From assembly GCA_003577005.1 (NCBI GenBank), contig QEUW01000431.1, positions 1-6,474 of the forward strand: DNA of 6,474 bases. The letters run 5' to 3'. A program made the position numbers and the translations under genes. Below are positions 6,455-6,474 of the stretch, piece by piece. Source of the stretch: Chloroflexota bacterium. Its GTDB lineage: Bacteria; Chloroflexota; Anaerolineae; Caldilineales; Caldilineaceae. Every line of letters starts with the position of its first letter. Within the stretch, counting starts at the first letter, position 1. Under the pieces are notes generated by a model, which had not been told where the DNA came from, made no database searches, and saw only the letters and a list, made by a program, of their open reading frames with translations.

Positions 6455-6474
6455 GCCAGGTCGAAGAGCCAGCC

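Larger units (their letters stand above)
6098..6474. other. Repeat-rich intergenic region without a protein gene
   Basis: I see no credible coding sequence in these 377 nt. After the MFS stop come about 33 unremarkable bases. A dense set of inverted repeats follows to about 6380, then about 45 bases (6381-6425) in which I see nothing, then a strong promoter pointing right. No conventional terminator with a T-run follows the MFS gene, so the hairpins probably end or stabilise its transcript. Confidence 0.7.

Overview
The window looks like chromosomal DNA of a bacterium with a fairly GC-rich genome, most likely a member of the Chloroflexota. The main evidence is the replicative polymerase: its palm carries the loop [12 protein letters not shown], it has an insertion before the helix-hairpin-helix region, and it has a long linker before the C-terminal domain. 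I recall this combination from Roseiflexus/Chloroflexus-type DnaE. The assignment is from memory and has not been searched.

Layout: (1) 1-3672, + strand: the 3' part of dnaE (DNA polymerase III alpha subunit), whose 5' end lies before the window. It is broken into two frames at about 355-363, where a conserved helix is missing and the frame changes. Downstream, an uninterrupted frame carries the catalytic aspartates, a beta-clamp motif, the OB fold, a roughly 200-residue acidic/Pro-Ala-rich linker and a C-terminal domain. (2) 3671-3720: a perfect 16-bp hairpin with a T-run only in the minus direction, so it terminates the convergent transporter gene; the T-run overlaps the dnaE stop codon. 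(3) 3744-4640, - strand: a ten-helix EamA/DMT transporter. (4) 4641-4927: a 287-nt divergent intergenic region with promoter candidates for both transporters. (5) 4928-6097, + strand: a twelve-helix MFS transporter. (6) 6098-6474: no protein gene. This stretch is packed with inverted repeats: an imperfect 30-bp-arm inverted repeat (6131-6310) enclosing two inverted GTAG-hairpin units that differ by compensatory changes (REPIN-like), then further hairpins, then a strong sigma70-type promoter reading out of the right edge.

The three genes do not form a pathway. dnaE is replication housekeeping. The transporters are divergently transcribed and of unknown substrate; both could be exporters, but nothing here proves it. 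The parts worth a second look are the broken dnaE frame and the structured repeat region at the right end. I see no defence system, CRISPR array, phage gene, rRNA or tRNA.
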